Made by a program: the position numbers and the translations under genes | Part shown: positions 32,956 to 42,319 of the stretch, piece by piece | Position numbering within the stretch: the first letter of the stretch is position 1 | Layout: every line of letters starts with the position of its first letter | From: Neoarius graeffei | Taxonomy: Eukaryota > Chordata > Actinopteri > Siluriformes > Ariidae | DNA: 64,000 nt | Assembly: GCF_027579695.1 (NCBI RefSeq) | Contig: NC_083577.1 | Span: 30,679,198 to 30,743,197, forward strand | Direction of reading: 5' to 3' | Notes under the pieces: generated by a model | The model's input: only the letters and a program-made list of their open reading frames with translations | Database searches by the model: none | Told to the model about the DNA's origin: nothing

Positions 32956-34250
32956 TTCTCAGATCAAGTGCATTAAATTATAACACTGAAGAATTTGAGT
33001 AGCACCAGATAATATTTGCAAAGTGCTTCTGACATCATGTATTTAATTTTCATGTGTGATAACACTACTTCATACAGGAAAATATGAAAATCAGTGCGTT
33101 AAACTGAGAAAAGTCATAACAGAATGTTCACATATGATACTTTCTGTAGAAATCACAATATTTTACTATCACATTGTATGGACAGATATGCCTGTTCCAT
33201 CTTATCCCCACAGGCTTCCCTGATAACATCAAAAGTCATCCCATGCTGAGCACAAATTTAGGCTAATGTTATCTTCCTTGATTAAACTACTTTCATAGCC
33301 AATTAATCCAAAACGAAAACAATTCAGTGGGCTAATCTCACCAGAAAACGTTTAATAGGAATTTAACTCCTGGACTCATGACACTTCAGGTAGGTACAAG
33401 TGGAATTATTCATCTAGCCTGCCGAGGCAAATTATATGTTTGATGTCTCTAGATTGAAATATTAGAGGTGACTTGGAAACCCTTCTGCTCTACAGACGAG
33501 GCTCAGGCCCACTGTAGTGGCGTTAGCATAATATTAGCAATACTCGCTAGATGAAACGGGTTTCTGCAGTCATTATACGGACACCAAGTGTGTCGTTTCA
33601 CTGTACGCACAAACGTTTAGCACTCGGACATGATCGGCTACTAAGGGTAGAGTCATGTCCAGGTTTCTAAACTAGCAGTACGCCTTGTGGTTGTAGCATG
33701 CAGCCTGCATGGTAGTAAGTGTCACTTCTGATCCTAATTGATATTGCGTACCCTTAACCATATCCGCAATGCAATGTAACATCAAACAGAACAGAATGAT
33801 AATCTTACCTTTCAACTGCATCCCTTGTGTCTTGCATTCAGAGTCAACGTCGCTAAGTTCACATGTTCAGGGCCAGGCCGGTTGGCAGCCACTTAGTTTC
33901 CACGACTTCCCTTTCCGGTGGCCATTCGTTGCCATGGCAGCAGTTAGAGCATGCGTTCTTTGTATGTCATAATTTCGACTTTTTTTCTCGAAAATTTCGA
34001 CTTTTAATCTCGAAGATTTCGACTTTTAATCTCGAAAATTTCGACTTTTAATCTCGAAGATTTCGACTTTTTTTCTCGAAGATTTCGACTTTTAATCTCG
34101 AAAATTTCTACTTTTTTTCTCGAAAATTTCGACTTTTAATCTCGGAATTTCGAGTTTTTTCTTGAAATTTCCGACTTTTAATCTCGGAATTTAGAAAAAA
34201 AAAATTTTCTCCAAGTGGCCCTAATACGCTTCCGTAAATACGCTTCCGTA
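32956..34250 (-). repeat. Right TIR of the 4.7-kb element
   Basis: Mirror of the left TIR, with the subterminal array at 33965-34190 and the GTAAGA donor at about 33805-33812, facing the minus-strand gene remnant. Confidence 0.9.
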
Positions 34251-34256
34251 CTAAAC

Positions 34257-35560
34257 CTAGTGGTGTGTCGTTCACGAACGAACCGTTCTTTTTGAACGGG
34301 TCTTCGAAGTGAACGACTAGAACTAGTTCGCGCTGCCTCTCGTTCTCGGTCGTTGGTGAATCAGCAGTCTCTGCTCGCTGGCAGCAGGGCGGTCGCTGAA
34401 TCTCGGTCGTTCGCGAATCAGCAGTCTCTGCTCGCTGGCAGCAGGGCGGTCGCTGAATCTCGGTCGTTGGTGAATCAGCAGTCTCTGCTCGCTGGCAGCA
34501 GGGCGGTCGCTGAATCTCGGTCGTTGGCGAATCAGCAGGATCTGTTCAGTAGCAGAAGGGCGTCCAACTTGCATTTTGATCTGTGCAGAGCAGCGCCACT
34601 TTACTTCTTTAAGGGCTATCTGAGCCCTATTATCAGAGCGTTGACACATGCCAGGTCTTTAGTTTACAATTTAGAGCTCTCACTCAGCAATACATTTCAG
34701 TTCACAGCGAACGAGCTCAGCAGTTCGCGAACGAACGAACGAGCAGCCAGCCTGCCTGCTGCCATACTGGGCTGGGCGCATAGCAACGGTTTCCATGACT
34801 GTGATAAACAATGAAGAACGTGGCTCTGGAGATCGCGGCATACTGTGTTCGTTTTTTTAATGTTAATGCAATTTGTAATAAAGTGGTTTGTTCTTTGTAA
34901 TGAGCGTTGCTGTTGAATATGAGCAAAATGGGTGTTACTTAATGGGTTTGAACAACTGCATGAAACAGTCTGCAAAGGAGGTCTCTTGCTCGAACAGCTG
35001 GAAAAGGTCTCGCTAGACATGACGTCAATCGAATGTTCGTGCATAACAACCGTTTCCATGTCCATGACCAGGCCAAACAATGAATGATCATGAATGCAGC
35101 AGAGACACATCGCAGGCTACTGTTTGCTGAATACGATGACTTGTAAAAGTTGTTTATTCTCTGAAATGAGTGTTGCTGTTAAATAAGCTTTTTTTTTTTT
35201 GCTTAATGGGTTTGAGAGAACAACTGCATAGCCGGCAGACCATGGCTCTACTAAAATAAATATAATAAATATAAAAACAGCTTTATTCTCATCTACATTT
35301 AATTAACTTTCAGAGCTTTGTTTATGTAGTCTTTTTCAGATAATGCTAGGATAATGTTTTTCTTCCATCTTTTTCTCAAGCACATTGTAATGTATGAAAA
35401 TCTATTGTGGATGGCACCTCTGCCGCCTCTCGTTCACTCAAGATGAACTAAACTTCGGACGAAGCCATTGTTGTGCCGCTTTGGTGTGACGTCATCAAAA
35501 TGAACGAGTGAACGAACTGACCGACACGAACGAACTGGCGGAAATGAATCGCCATGTCCC
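34257..35560. mobile_element. Element with GTCGTTCACGAACG-type ends (unclassified)
   Basis: Starts GTGGTGTGTCGTTCACGAAC just outside the 4.7-kb element and ends among similar words (GAACGAGTGAACGAACTGAC, ACACGAACGAACTGG). The inverted relation of the ends is loose. It contains a 57-bp minisatellite. No coding domain is recognised; boundaries approximate. Confidence 0.45.
34353..34545. repeat. 57-bp minisatellite, about 3.4 copies
   Basis: Unit landmarks: AATCAGCAGTCTCTGCTCGC, TGGCAGCAGGGCGGTCGCTG, AATCTCGGTCGTT. The unit is a multiple of three, so reading frames stay open on both strands as 19-residue repeats (for example NQQSLLAGSRAVAESRS). Not evidence of a gene. Confidence 0.92.
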
Positions 35561-35611
35561 ACCAATACGAGCCTGGCATGAACCGCTCCGACGCGCTATA
35601 ATGACACTAAT

Positions 35612-35872
35612 CTATCACCAGCCAATCAGGAGACTTAATCAAACGCATCCCCCGCCCACCAATCTATCACCAGCCAATCAGGAGACGTAATCAAACGCAT
35701 CCCCCGCCCACCAATCTATCACCAGCCAATCAGGACAGGAGACTTAATCAAACGCATCCCCGCCCACCAATCTATCACCAGCCAATCAGGAGACTTAATC
35801 AAACGCATCCCCCGCCCACCAATCTATCACCAGCCAATCAGAAAACTTAATCAAACGCATCCCCCGCCCACT
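35612..35872. repeat. 52-bp tandem array with CCAAT and GC boxes
   Basis: Five copies of a unit holding CTATCACCAGCCAATCAGG, AGACTTAATCAAACGCATCC and CCCGCCCACCAAT. Each unit carries CCAAT and CCCGCCC motifs. Preceded by GAGCCTGGCATGAACCGCTC; the same prefix and a shorter array occur at 40369-40396 plus 41830-41948. Confidence 0.92.
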
Positions 35873-35965
35873 TGTGTCCGCGTCTGAGACGTTGAATTTT
35901 CACAGAAGGGAAGAAGTTGCCTGAGGTAAGACTGTGTGATAAATTAAGGAATGAACAAGAGAGGA
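35873..35965 (+). promoter_or_regulatory. Possible promoter and first exon after the CCAAT array
   Basis: After the array comes GTCCGCGTCTGAGACGTTGA and then TTGCCTGAG|GTAAGACTG, a good splice donor at about 35925. A tandem CCAAT/GC-box array followed by a donor looks like a promoter with an untranslated first exon. No downstream gene is recognised because a hAT element was inserted at 35974. Inference only. Confidence 0.35.
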
Positions 35966-35973
35966 ATTTCAAC

Positions 35974-37418
35974 CAGTGGCGGCTGGTAGTCTTTCAAACG
36001 GGGAGGCTGGTCGGTTACGACATTTCCAGATTTTAAAAGAAAAAACATCAGTTTTGCCCATACTCTTGCCTCTGATCTGGCTGATTGTTGGCAGCGTCAC
36101 AAACTGTGAAATAACAGGTTCTTTTGGCCCATTAGCCTACTGTCCAATATACATGATGGTGGTGTTGGGGGGTATATGTTAACATTTTAAAATTGTGGCA
36201 TGTTGTTTAAAAATTGATCATTATTGAAAGCAGCTCTTTGTCAGGAACCTCAGCAGTAGAGCTGGGTGCCACACATTTCATTCAATTTCATTCATTCCCT
36301 ATATTTTACTTATTTTGACTGAGAAATGTTTTATTGACAATTTTGATAACCCTTCACTTTTAATCCAGGTCTGTAGTGTGAAATGTTCTCGGCTGTGTTT
36401 TTGTTTAAAAATGTTTTCCAAATTGTAGCTGTGTTTAATTCATATCCAGAAAAATATATATTCCAATATAATATACTCAGCATAAACATTTTAAATAGAG
36501 TCTATATTTTTGGTCCATCCATGACATATTACTCAAGTAGCCTATTTACTGTTGTTGATGTGGGTCACTTGCTGTTAGCCAATTCACTTTCTCGTACCAG
36601 GAGAGCTGAAAGGAACGAGTATTATTCCCTACCTTTTTCACCAAGTCAATTTGAGGCGTTGGTCAAAAAATTTTAATTTTTTCCTCGAAAGGAAGACTGG
36701 CAAATGGCTTCGCCAAAATTAAATCAGCAATGCTTGGCATCCGTGCGCAGCTTTCTTGCTAGCTGACTAGCCCCCTCAAGTTCAGTCACTCAAATAAACG
36801 ACATTTCTGGAACTAAGATAGCAAACTTGACAACACTATATTTACACTTTATTTACAATGAAAATATATACAAACTAAAAAAGCTGGTAGAAACCGTATG
36901 TAATGAATGAAATCGAAATGTAAGCTGATCTCTTACAATACACCACAGCACTTCCGAATCCGCATGGGAGTGAACTGAAATTCACCGCTGCCTGTCTATA
37001 GTTGAAACGAGCTGTCAATCAAAGAAAATATCCGGCCGCTTTCACCAATCACCAGTCTCCTCGCGGAAACTGCCATGTCCCTCCCATGTGAGGCTCGGAG
37101 TCCGTGGGCAGGCGTTTTTGCAGTATTTGTCCAAAAACCGTCTTGCATTTTGAGATTGAAAAGCGCATAGCTCCCAAATGCCGTTGAAGTCCACTGAGGC
37201 TGGGAGTCCGTAGGCGGGCATTTTCGCAGTATTTGTCCAATAATCGTCTTGCATTTTGAGATTGAAAAGCACAGAGCTCCCAAATGCCATTGAAGTGCAC
37301 TGAGGCTGCACTGCATCACACTGTCACGAGGGGGAGAAACTCATGCACACATTAAAATTATAAGGGCATTTTTAGAGGAGGCTGAGCCTCCCTCGTTGTC
37401 TTAGAGCAATCGCCCGTG
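35974..37418 (-). mobile_element. Non-autonomous hAT, family X copy 1
   Basis: Perfect 8-bp target duplication ATTTCAAC at 35966-35973 and 37419-37426. Left end CAGTGGCGGCTGG, right end CAATCGCCCGTG. Same family as 40397-41821 but in reverse orientation. Contains a two-unit tandem repeat at 37084-37310 and no transposase. Confidence 0.93.
37084..37310. repeat. Two-unit tandem repeat, about 107 bp
   Basis: Both units contain GAGTCCGT-GGC-GGC, GCAGTATTTGTCCAA and TCTTGCATTTTGAGATTGAA, then AAGC-CA-AGCTCCCAAATGCC. It gives overlapping open frames on the minus strand that look like artefacts. Confidence 0.85.
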
Positions 37419-38063
37419 ATTTCAACATATAGGGCTTAAGTTTGTTACCGTTAAATAAGCATTGCTTGTACAGTAGCGTTATGTCGTTACAACGTTGACC
37501 CACTTTTAACGTGCCGAGTACCGACTGTAGCCAGTAACAAATGCTAATTAGCTTGCTGTCAAAAGTGCAAAGACCTTAAATTGCTCTGTGTAAATTAGAA
37601 AATGGCGCAACTTCCTCTGTAGCCGTCAACTCAACTTGTCTTGAGTTTTGAGCCGATCACAACAGGGCAGCACTGTGGCCTGAGGTAAAACATGATAGTT
37701 TTAGTTTGTTTAAATTACAAAAATGAGTACACCCAATGACTGTCTCATATACTCTTCATATACTCATACTGTTTAAGTAATGCAATAAAACTAATCTTTA
37801 AAAGTGGTATTCACTCAAACTGTTTGCATAGAATGAACTTTGGGGTTAACACTCAGTACGTTTACATGCACATCCAAATCGAGCTGCTGTCGGTAATCGA
37901 GCAAAGGGTCCCAGCAGGGGAGCCAGAGAAATCCAATCCTACATGCACTAAGGAAATCGAGCTATTGTGTGAGGTACATTGTGCACCCGAGCCACAGGTG
38001 GCGCTACACGCCCCATCGTGTTGGTACACTTCCGGTTGTCGTCATGAAGAAGAGCTATTCAAG

Positions 38064-38165
38064 AGCAGTGTTGCCAGATTGGGCGGCTTCCCGCCTAATT
38101 GGGCGGTTTTAAGTGCATTTTGGTGGGTTTTGAACATATTTTGGGCGAGTATCTGGCAACATTGT
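38064..38165. mobile_element. CAGTGTTGCCAGATT MITE, copy 1
   Basis: A short palindromic element: GCAGTGTTGCCAGATTGGGC ... GTATCTGGCAACATTG, with GGGCGGTTTTAAGTGCATTT in between. Other copies are at 40658-40750 and 62644-62728. Confidence 0.85.
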
Positions 38166-38390
38166 TCAAGAGTATAAACAAAGTTATCAGTTCTGTGTTC
38201 ACAAGAAGTGTTTGTAGTTTGTATGTATGAACAGAAGTGTTCCTAATAAAATGGGCACTAAGTTGATCTGAAGTGTTATGCCGATGGAGGCTGTTGTGTT
38301 TCCCGCTTGTGGACTCGTCACTTCCGGAAGGGGCAGTGCTGAAGTAAGTAGCTCAACTACGTAGCTCGATAGGGTTTACATGCACTAACG

Positions 38391-39427
38391 CTACGTTCAC
38401 ACTGCAAGGCTTAATGCTCAATTCCGATTTTTTTGTGAGGTCGTTCACATTAACAAATATATGCGACTTGTATGTGATCCTCAGTATGAACGAAAAGCGA
38501 CCTAAAGTGTTCCGCATGCGCGTTGCAGGATACGACGACGTCACACGCAGTGAGCATGGCCAGTGTTTACGGAAGTAAAACCGCCCGGTTGCGGTATGAC
38601 TCATCCAATCTAGCTTGAATAGCTGCATCCCCCCAAATGGAAATCAGCTCCCTAACCTCTGCGTCCTTCCATTGAGAAGATTCAGAACCTTCACAGCCCG
38701 AAGCGTCCCTCGCACTGATGTCATGCGCAGGGGCGCAGATACGTTTTTTGAACTGGGGGGGGACAAAAAACTGGGGGGGACAAAGCTGCCAGCAAACCAA
38801 CCCCAACCCCGATATGCCTGTCAAACTTGTTGTTAGTAACCATAGCAACCAAGCTCGAGCTCGCAACCTGTGCAGTCTGCGCAGCTCAATCATCAATCAA
38901 CCAAATATCAGTCTTTGTTTTGTTTTATGTGAGTTGTTGCAACTATGTATACACTGCTGTGCACCTCAATAAACCGAATGGTAATTAGTCTTTTGATTTT
39001 TCCGTGAGGTTTGCCTTATGCAAAGAAAGACAGCATAGACGTTTTTTCCTCCCTATAAGTGGGGGGGGACCGAACGAGGTGAATTTAAATATGACTCGTC
39101 CCACCCTCTATCTGCGCCCGTGATTATGCGCCATGTTGTTGTAACTTTTTTGAGAGACCCGCCGCCTACTTCAGCGCAGAATAGTGACGTTTGTGGCTTG
39201 TTGATGACGTGTAAGTCGGATGAATGCGACCTGGCGGTTCAGACTGAAGTCGCATATGAAAAGAGCGGATAGGAATCGGAATTAGCACCACATATCCAAA
39301 CGGCCTGGGTCGGATTTGAAAAAATCGGATCTGTGTCGTTCATATTGTCAATAAAAGATCGGATACAGGTCACATATGGGCGAAAAGATCGGATTTGAGT
39401 TACTTCAGCCTGCAGTGTGAACGTAGC
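38391..39427. mobile_element. PIF/Harbinger-like element with MADF/Myb-SANT remnant
   Basis: Ends GCTACGTTCACACTGCAAGGC and GCCTGCAGTGTGAACGTAGC are inverted. On the minus strand at about 38590-38705 the frame reads SSQWKDAEVRELISIWGDAA then IQARLDESYRNRAV, the Myb/SANT-like DNA-binding protein that accompanies PIF/Harbinger transposases. Only this first exon remains; a hAT is inserted just upstream of it. The 3-bp target duplication is not resolved. Confidence 0.75.
38728..39122. mobile_element. Small hAT, 395 bp, nested in the Harbinger-like element
   Basis: Ends CAGGGGCGCAGATA and TATCTGCGCCCGTG. Flanking 8-mers GTCATGCG (38720-38727) and ATTATGCG (39123-39130) match at 6 of 8 positions, a slightly decayed target duplication. 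Non-coding, with two G-runs just inside the ends. Confidence 0.85.
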
Positions 39428-39594
39428 CTCTGTAGCTCGGCAAAAATCGCATAATCTAGGTCGCGTAGCTCGATTACGAGAAATCAAGTTTGGTTCAATT
39501 TCAGCCGAGCTAAGGTGTTTCCATGCCATTTAGAACTTCGATTTCAGTCGAGCAATGGCAGAAATTCGATTTTCTCTATGTGCATGTAAACGCA

Positions 39595-40265
39595 CTGAGT
39601 GTAATAGTGTTGCAGTGTCTGCAAATTTGCAATTTAATATTTCAGATCTTGAGACATGAAAGTGCTATTTTAAAAAATAAAAGGTCAGAAATGTTTTCTT
39701 TGTCGTCCATTTAGTTCATTTTATGTCCTCAATAATTTTCCTTGATTGAGAAATCGGTCTGGGCTCTTATGGGTTAATCAGTAGCCTGCATGCTAGTCAT
39801 GTTCCATTTACAGTCAAACATTTTGATGTACTCCAGGCTCAATTTTGATTAATCAAAAATCTGCATAGTAGTACAGTCTGAAGATGCTCTTGCACATTCG
39901 GTGTCAATTGAACAAAAATTATGGGAGGATATAGGTTTAATAAGTTTTACAATTTTTGAAGTGAGTGATGGATTGATAAGTTTAGATGTGTTCAATATTT
40001 TCTTATCTTCAGACATAATATTGTAGATGTTCCTTTACCTGCTTGATAGTTTTGACCGGGACTCCAATCTTCCTCAGAAGAGTCATTAGTCCTTAAGTTA
40101 AATTCATTATAGACATGAACTTAAAATCATTGTTTTGTTTTTATGGCCTCGGTGCCCTGGCTTTTGGCCTTCGTGCCCTCGGCAGTGTTTCCGCTATGTA
40201 CAATTGGCTGTGGTGGGCCGTCGCACCTTGATTTTTGCCGCCGCACCTTCAGGAATTCCTGAAGG
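39595..40265. other. No gene seen
   Basis: AT-rich single-copy-looking sequence, then a G/C-rich stretch (40140-40265) of GTGCCCT/CCGCACCTT words that may be an old hAT end. Nothing coding. Confidence 0.45.
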
Positions 40266-40396
40266 GGGGCCGTGGCCCGGGTAACTTTTTGAAAATTATT
40301 TTTGAAAATTATTTAAAAAATAGGCTAAACCAATATTTTTTGACATTGAGCGGACTCGAGCCTGGCATGAACCGCTCCGACGCGCTATAATGACAC

Positions 40397-41821
40397 CAGG
40401 GGCGATTTCTCAGAGACAACAAGGGAAGCCGAGCTTCCCCTAAAATTCTCTCCCCAAACTGCGGCGTCTACAACGTTGAATTCTCATTAAAACAATAACT
40501 TGCATAACATAATATATGCCCAAGATTGTATTTATGTTCATAACTATCCTGTAACTTATTTGAGTGATGTCTGACGAACTTGCAGTTCGCTATGAGAATC
40601 ACCTTTGCTGCCAGGCTGTAACCTTTCTTATTTCAATGGGCTCTATGGACTGGCAGCAGTGTTGCCAGATTGGGTGGTTTTAAGTGCATTTTGGCAGGTT
40701 TTGAACATATTTTGGGATGGAAAACGTCAGCAGTATCTGGCAACACTGACTGGCAGCCGGATATCCGTTGCAGTCTACGAGACGGCTCTGAACAGCCAAT
40801 TTCGGCTAGTTGTTATTGGTTAAAATCAACAAAATCGTCACTTCCAGGGAAGCTGGGCTTCTCTGGGACTAAACAAGACAGTGGGAGGGACAAGAAGCCG
40901 GGCTGATAAAGGATTATTGGAGGTAGTGTTTGAAAGACATGAGGAGGGCGGTACTTCGGTGAGGAACACGGAAGTATGATCAGTCAGTCCCTAGTGGATG
41001 TCGAGAAAGTGTAGTCGTGTGCCAAAGTGCTGTCCGAATTTCTTTTCATATAAACGTTTCTTCTCATTGATGTCTCTGTACATTACTCTGTAAATAAATC
41101 TAAATATTACTCGTTGTGCTCTGTTAACTTTCATCCATTCTATCAGTTTGATCATTCATGAATTCACTCGTTTATTTCATTTGTAGTTCAATCTGGTTGT
41201 AGGCTAGCTTGAGCCTTATTGGGATCTGCAGTGCTAGCTGCTAACAGAAATTGGTGAAGTCTCTGGAAAGCACAACCAGCTGGTATGACAGGGTCACAGA
41301 CCATTTTCTGGAAAAGGAGCAGAGGGCAGAATTTGTGTATAGTGTTCATGTTCATGAATCTGAAGTGTGTATATTGTTCAGTAATGTTAAGAGAATGGTG
41401 GGCTCTGTGTTATAGGTTATACCTGGGTATAATATTCAAGGTTCTGTGTGTTGCATAGCTTACCTGGTTATGAATTTCCAGACTGTGTTGCAGAAGATGT
41501 TCAAGGATGTGTTGCACAGCTGGGTGTTGTGTTAAAGACTCTGTGTTGCATATCAGGGTATGATGTTCAAGGCTCTTCGTTGAATAGCCAGTGATTTTTG
41601 GATGTTTGATATTTTTGATTAAGGATATGAGGCACTAGCCTGGCAAGCCAGACTATAACATGAAATGTACAAGCAAAAATACTTTCTGCCACTAGGTAGG
41701 GTTGTCTAGTTCACTATGCTAATGGGGCACACCTTTCTATGCTTTGATATCCGGCCTACAGGTTTTACGATGAATGCGTAAAATGGGCTTCCCCTGTTTT
41801 AAAAACCAGCAGCCGCCACTG
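40397..41821 (+). mobile_element. Non-autonomous hAT, family X copy 2
   Basis: Perfect 8-bp target duplication AATGACAC at 40389-40396 and 41822-41829. Left end CAGGGGCGATTTCTCAGAG, right end AGCAGCCGCCACTG. It split a copy of the 52-bp array repeat: the text before and after joins as GCTATAATGACAC-CGATCTATCA. A short MITE lies inside. No transposase is seen. Confidence 0.94.
40658..40750. mobile_element. CAGTGTTGCCAGATT MITE, copy 2
   Basis: CAGTGTTGCCAGATTGGGTG ... GCAGTATCTGGCAACACTG. Complete and palindromic at the ends, inside hAT family X copy 2. Confidence 0.9.
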
Positions 41822-41829
41822 AATGACAC

Positions 41830-41948
41830 CGATCTATCAGGAGACTTAATCAAACGCATCCCCCGCCCACCAATCTATCACCAGCCAATCAGGAGACTTA
41901 ATCAAACGCATCCCCGCCCACCAATCTATCACCAGCCAATCAGGAGAC
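41830..41948. repeat. 52-bp CCAAT array, second locus
   Basis: Two and a half units of the array described at 35612-35872. It stops at GGAGACTTAA, exactly where the Kolobok element begins. Confidence 0.92.
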
Positions 41949-41952
41949 TTAA

Positions 41953-42082
41953 AGGATAAGGCAACTTTTGTACAAAATCACCACAAATAGATAGATAAGT
42001 ATATAAAGTAATCGATCATGGAATTTATAGAGAAAGAACAGACCGCATAACAGTATCTTTTAACTTTTAATAATATGGGCTT
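41953..42082 (+). repeat. Kolobok left TIR
   Basis: 130 bp, inverse of 59924-60053 with three differences by eye. Begins directly after TTAA. Confidence 0.95.
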
Positions 42083-42319
42083 AAGAGGAGTCAAAGTTGG
42101 AGGAGGCAGCCATTTTGAGATTGTGGACAACTATAAACCAATCAGAATCATGCGCCTCCCTCTGATCTATGACGTCACTGGGCCCATGAAAACAGTGTTT
42201 ACAAACAGATCACTGTAGGAGTCCCGGCGGGTGGCTTGTATTCAATCTCTAAAACCTAAACTTTTTGCGCGTACTAGAAACATTTTTCGACTTTGGACAA
42301 TACCACGTGAAAGAGAAGG
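42083..42319 (+). promoter_or_regulatory. Kolobok 5' region of the transposase gene
   Basis: About 240 bp between the TIR and the THAP start codon. It contains ACCAATCAGAATC (CCAAT box at 42137) and TGACGTCA (a CRE palindrome, about 42171-42178). A TGACGTCA palindrome also precedes the minus-strand gene (59871-59877 region), hinting at similar promoters on both sides. Confidence 0.45.

Larger units (their letters stand above)
29557..34250. mobile_element. 4.7-kb integrase/HECT-type DNA transposon, internally deleted
   Basis: A giant foldback element. TIRs lie at 29557-30829 and 32956-34250, about 1.28 kb each and near-identical by eye. The target duplication is CTAAAC, 6 bp, at 29551-29556 and 34251-34256. 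The ends begin TACGGAAGCGTATT, repeated twice, then AGGGCCACTTGG. Aligned with the 9.5-kb element (TATGAAGGTAGGATAGTGCC) several positions agree, including TAG-GCCA. The middle holds the C-terminal end of an integrase gene (+) and an N-terminal part of a HECT-ligase gene (-). It is a relative of the 9.5-kb element, not a copy of it. Confidence 0.88.
37857..39594. mobile_element. Element with TRCGTTTACATGCACAT ends, carrying nested insertions
   Basis: Left end TACGTTTACATGCACATCC, right end ATGTGCATGTAAACGCA. The flanks (CTCAG outside the left, CTGAG outside the right) are themselves complementary, so the true termini could be a few bases further out. No transposase of its own is seen. Inside are an element with CTACGTTCACACTGC ends, a hAT and a short MITE. 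Superfamily not settled. Confidence 0.75.

Noticed and set aside
29557-34250. Palindromic assembly artefact
   Set aside because: The arms differ by scattered substitutions and small indels, and CTAAAC is directly repeated outside both ends, as for a real insertion. The same holds for the arms at 18590-19414 and 27270-28117.
35612-35872. CRISPR-like array of regular repeats
   Set aside because: The 52-bp units are contiguous without unique spacers, and the genome is eukaryotic; it is a tandem array.
36996-37319. Three overlapping minus-strand frames as a gene
   Set aside because: They come from a two-unit 107-bp tandem repeat in a non-autonomous hAT and match no protein.
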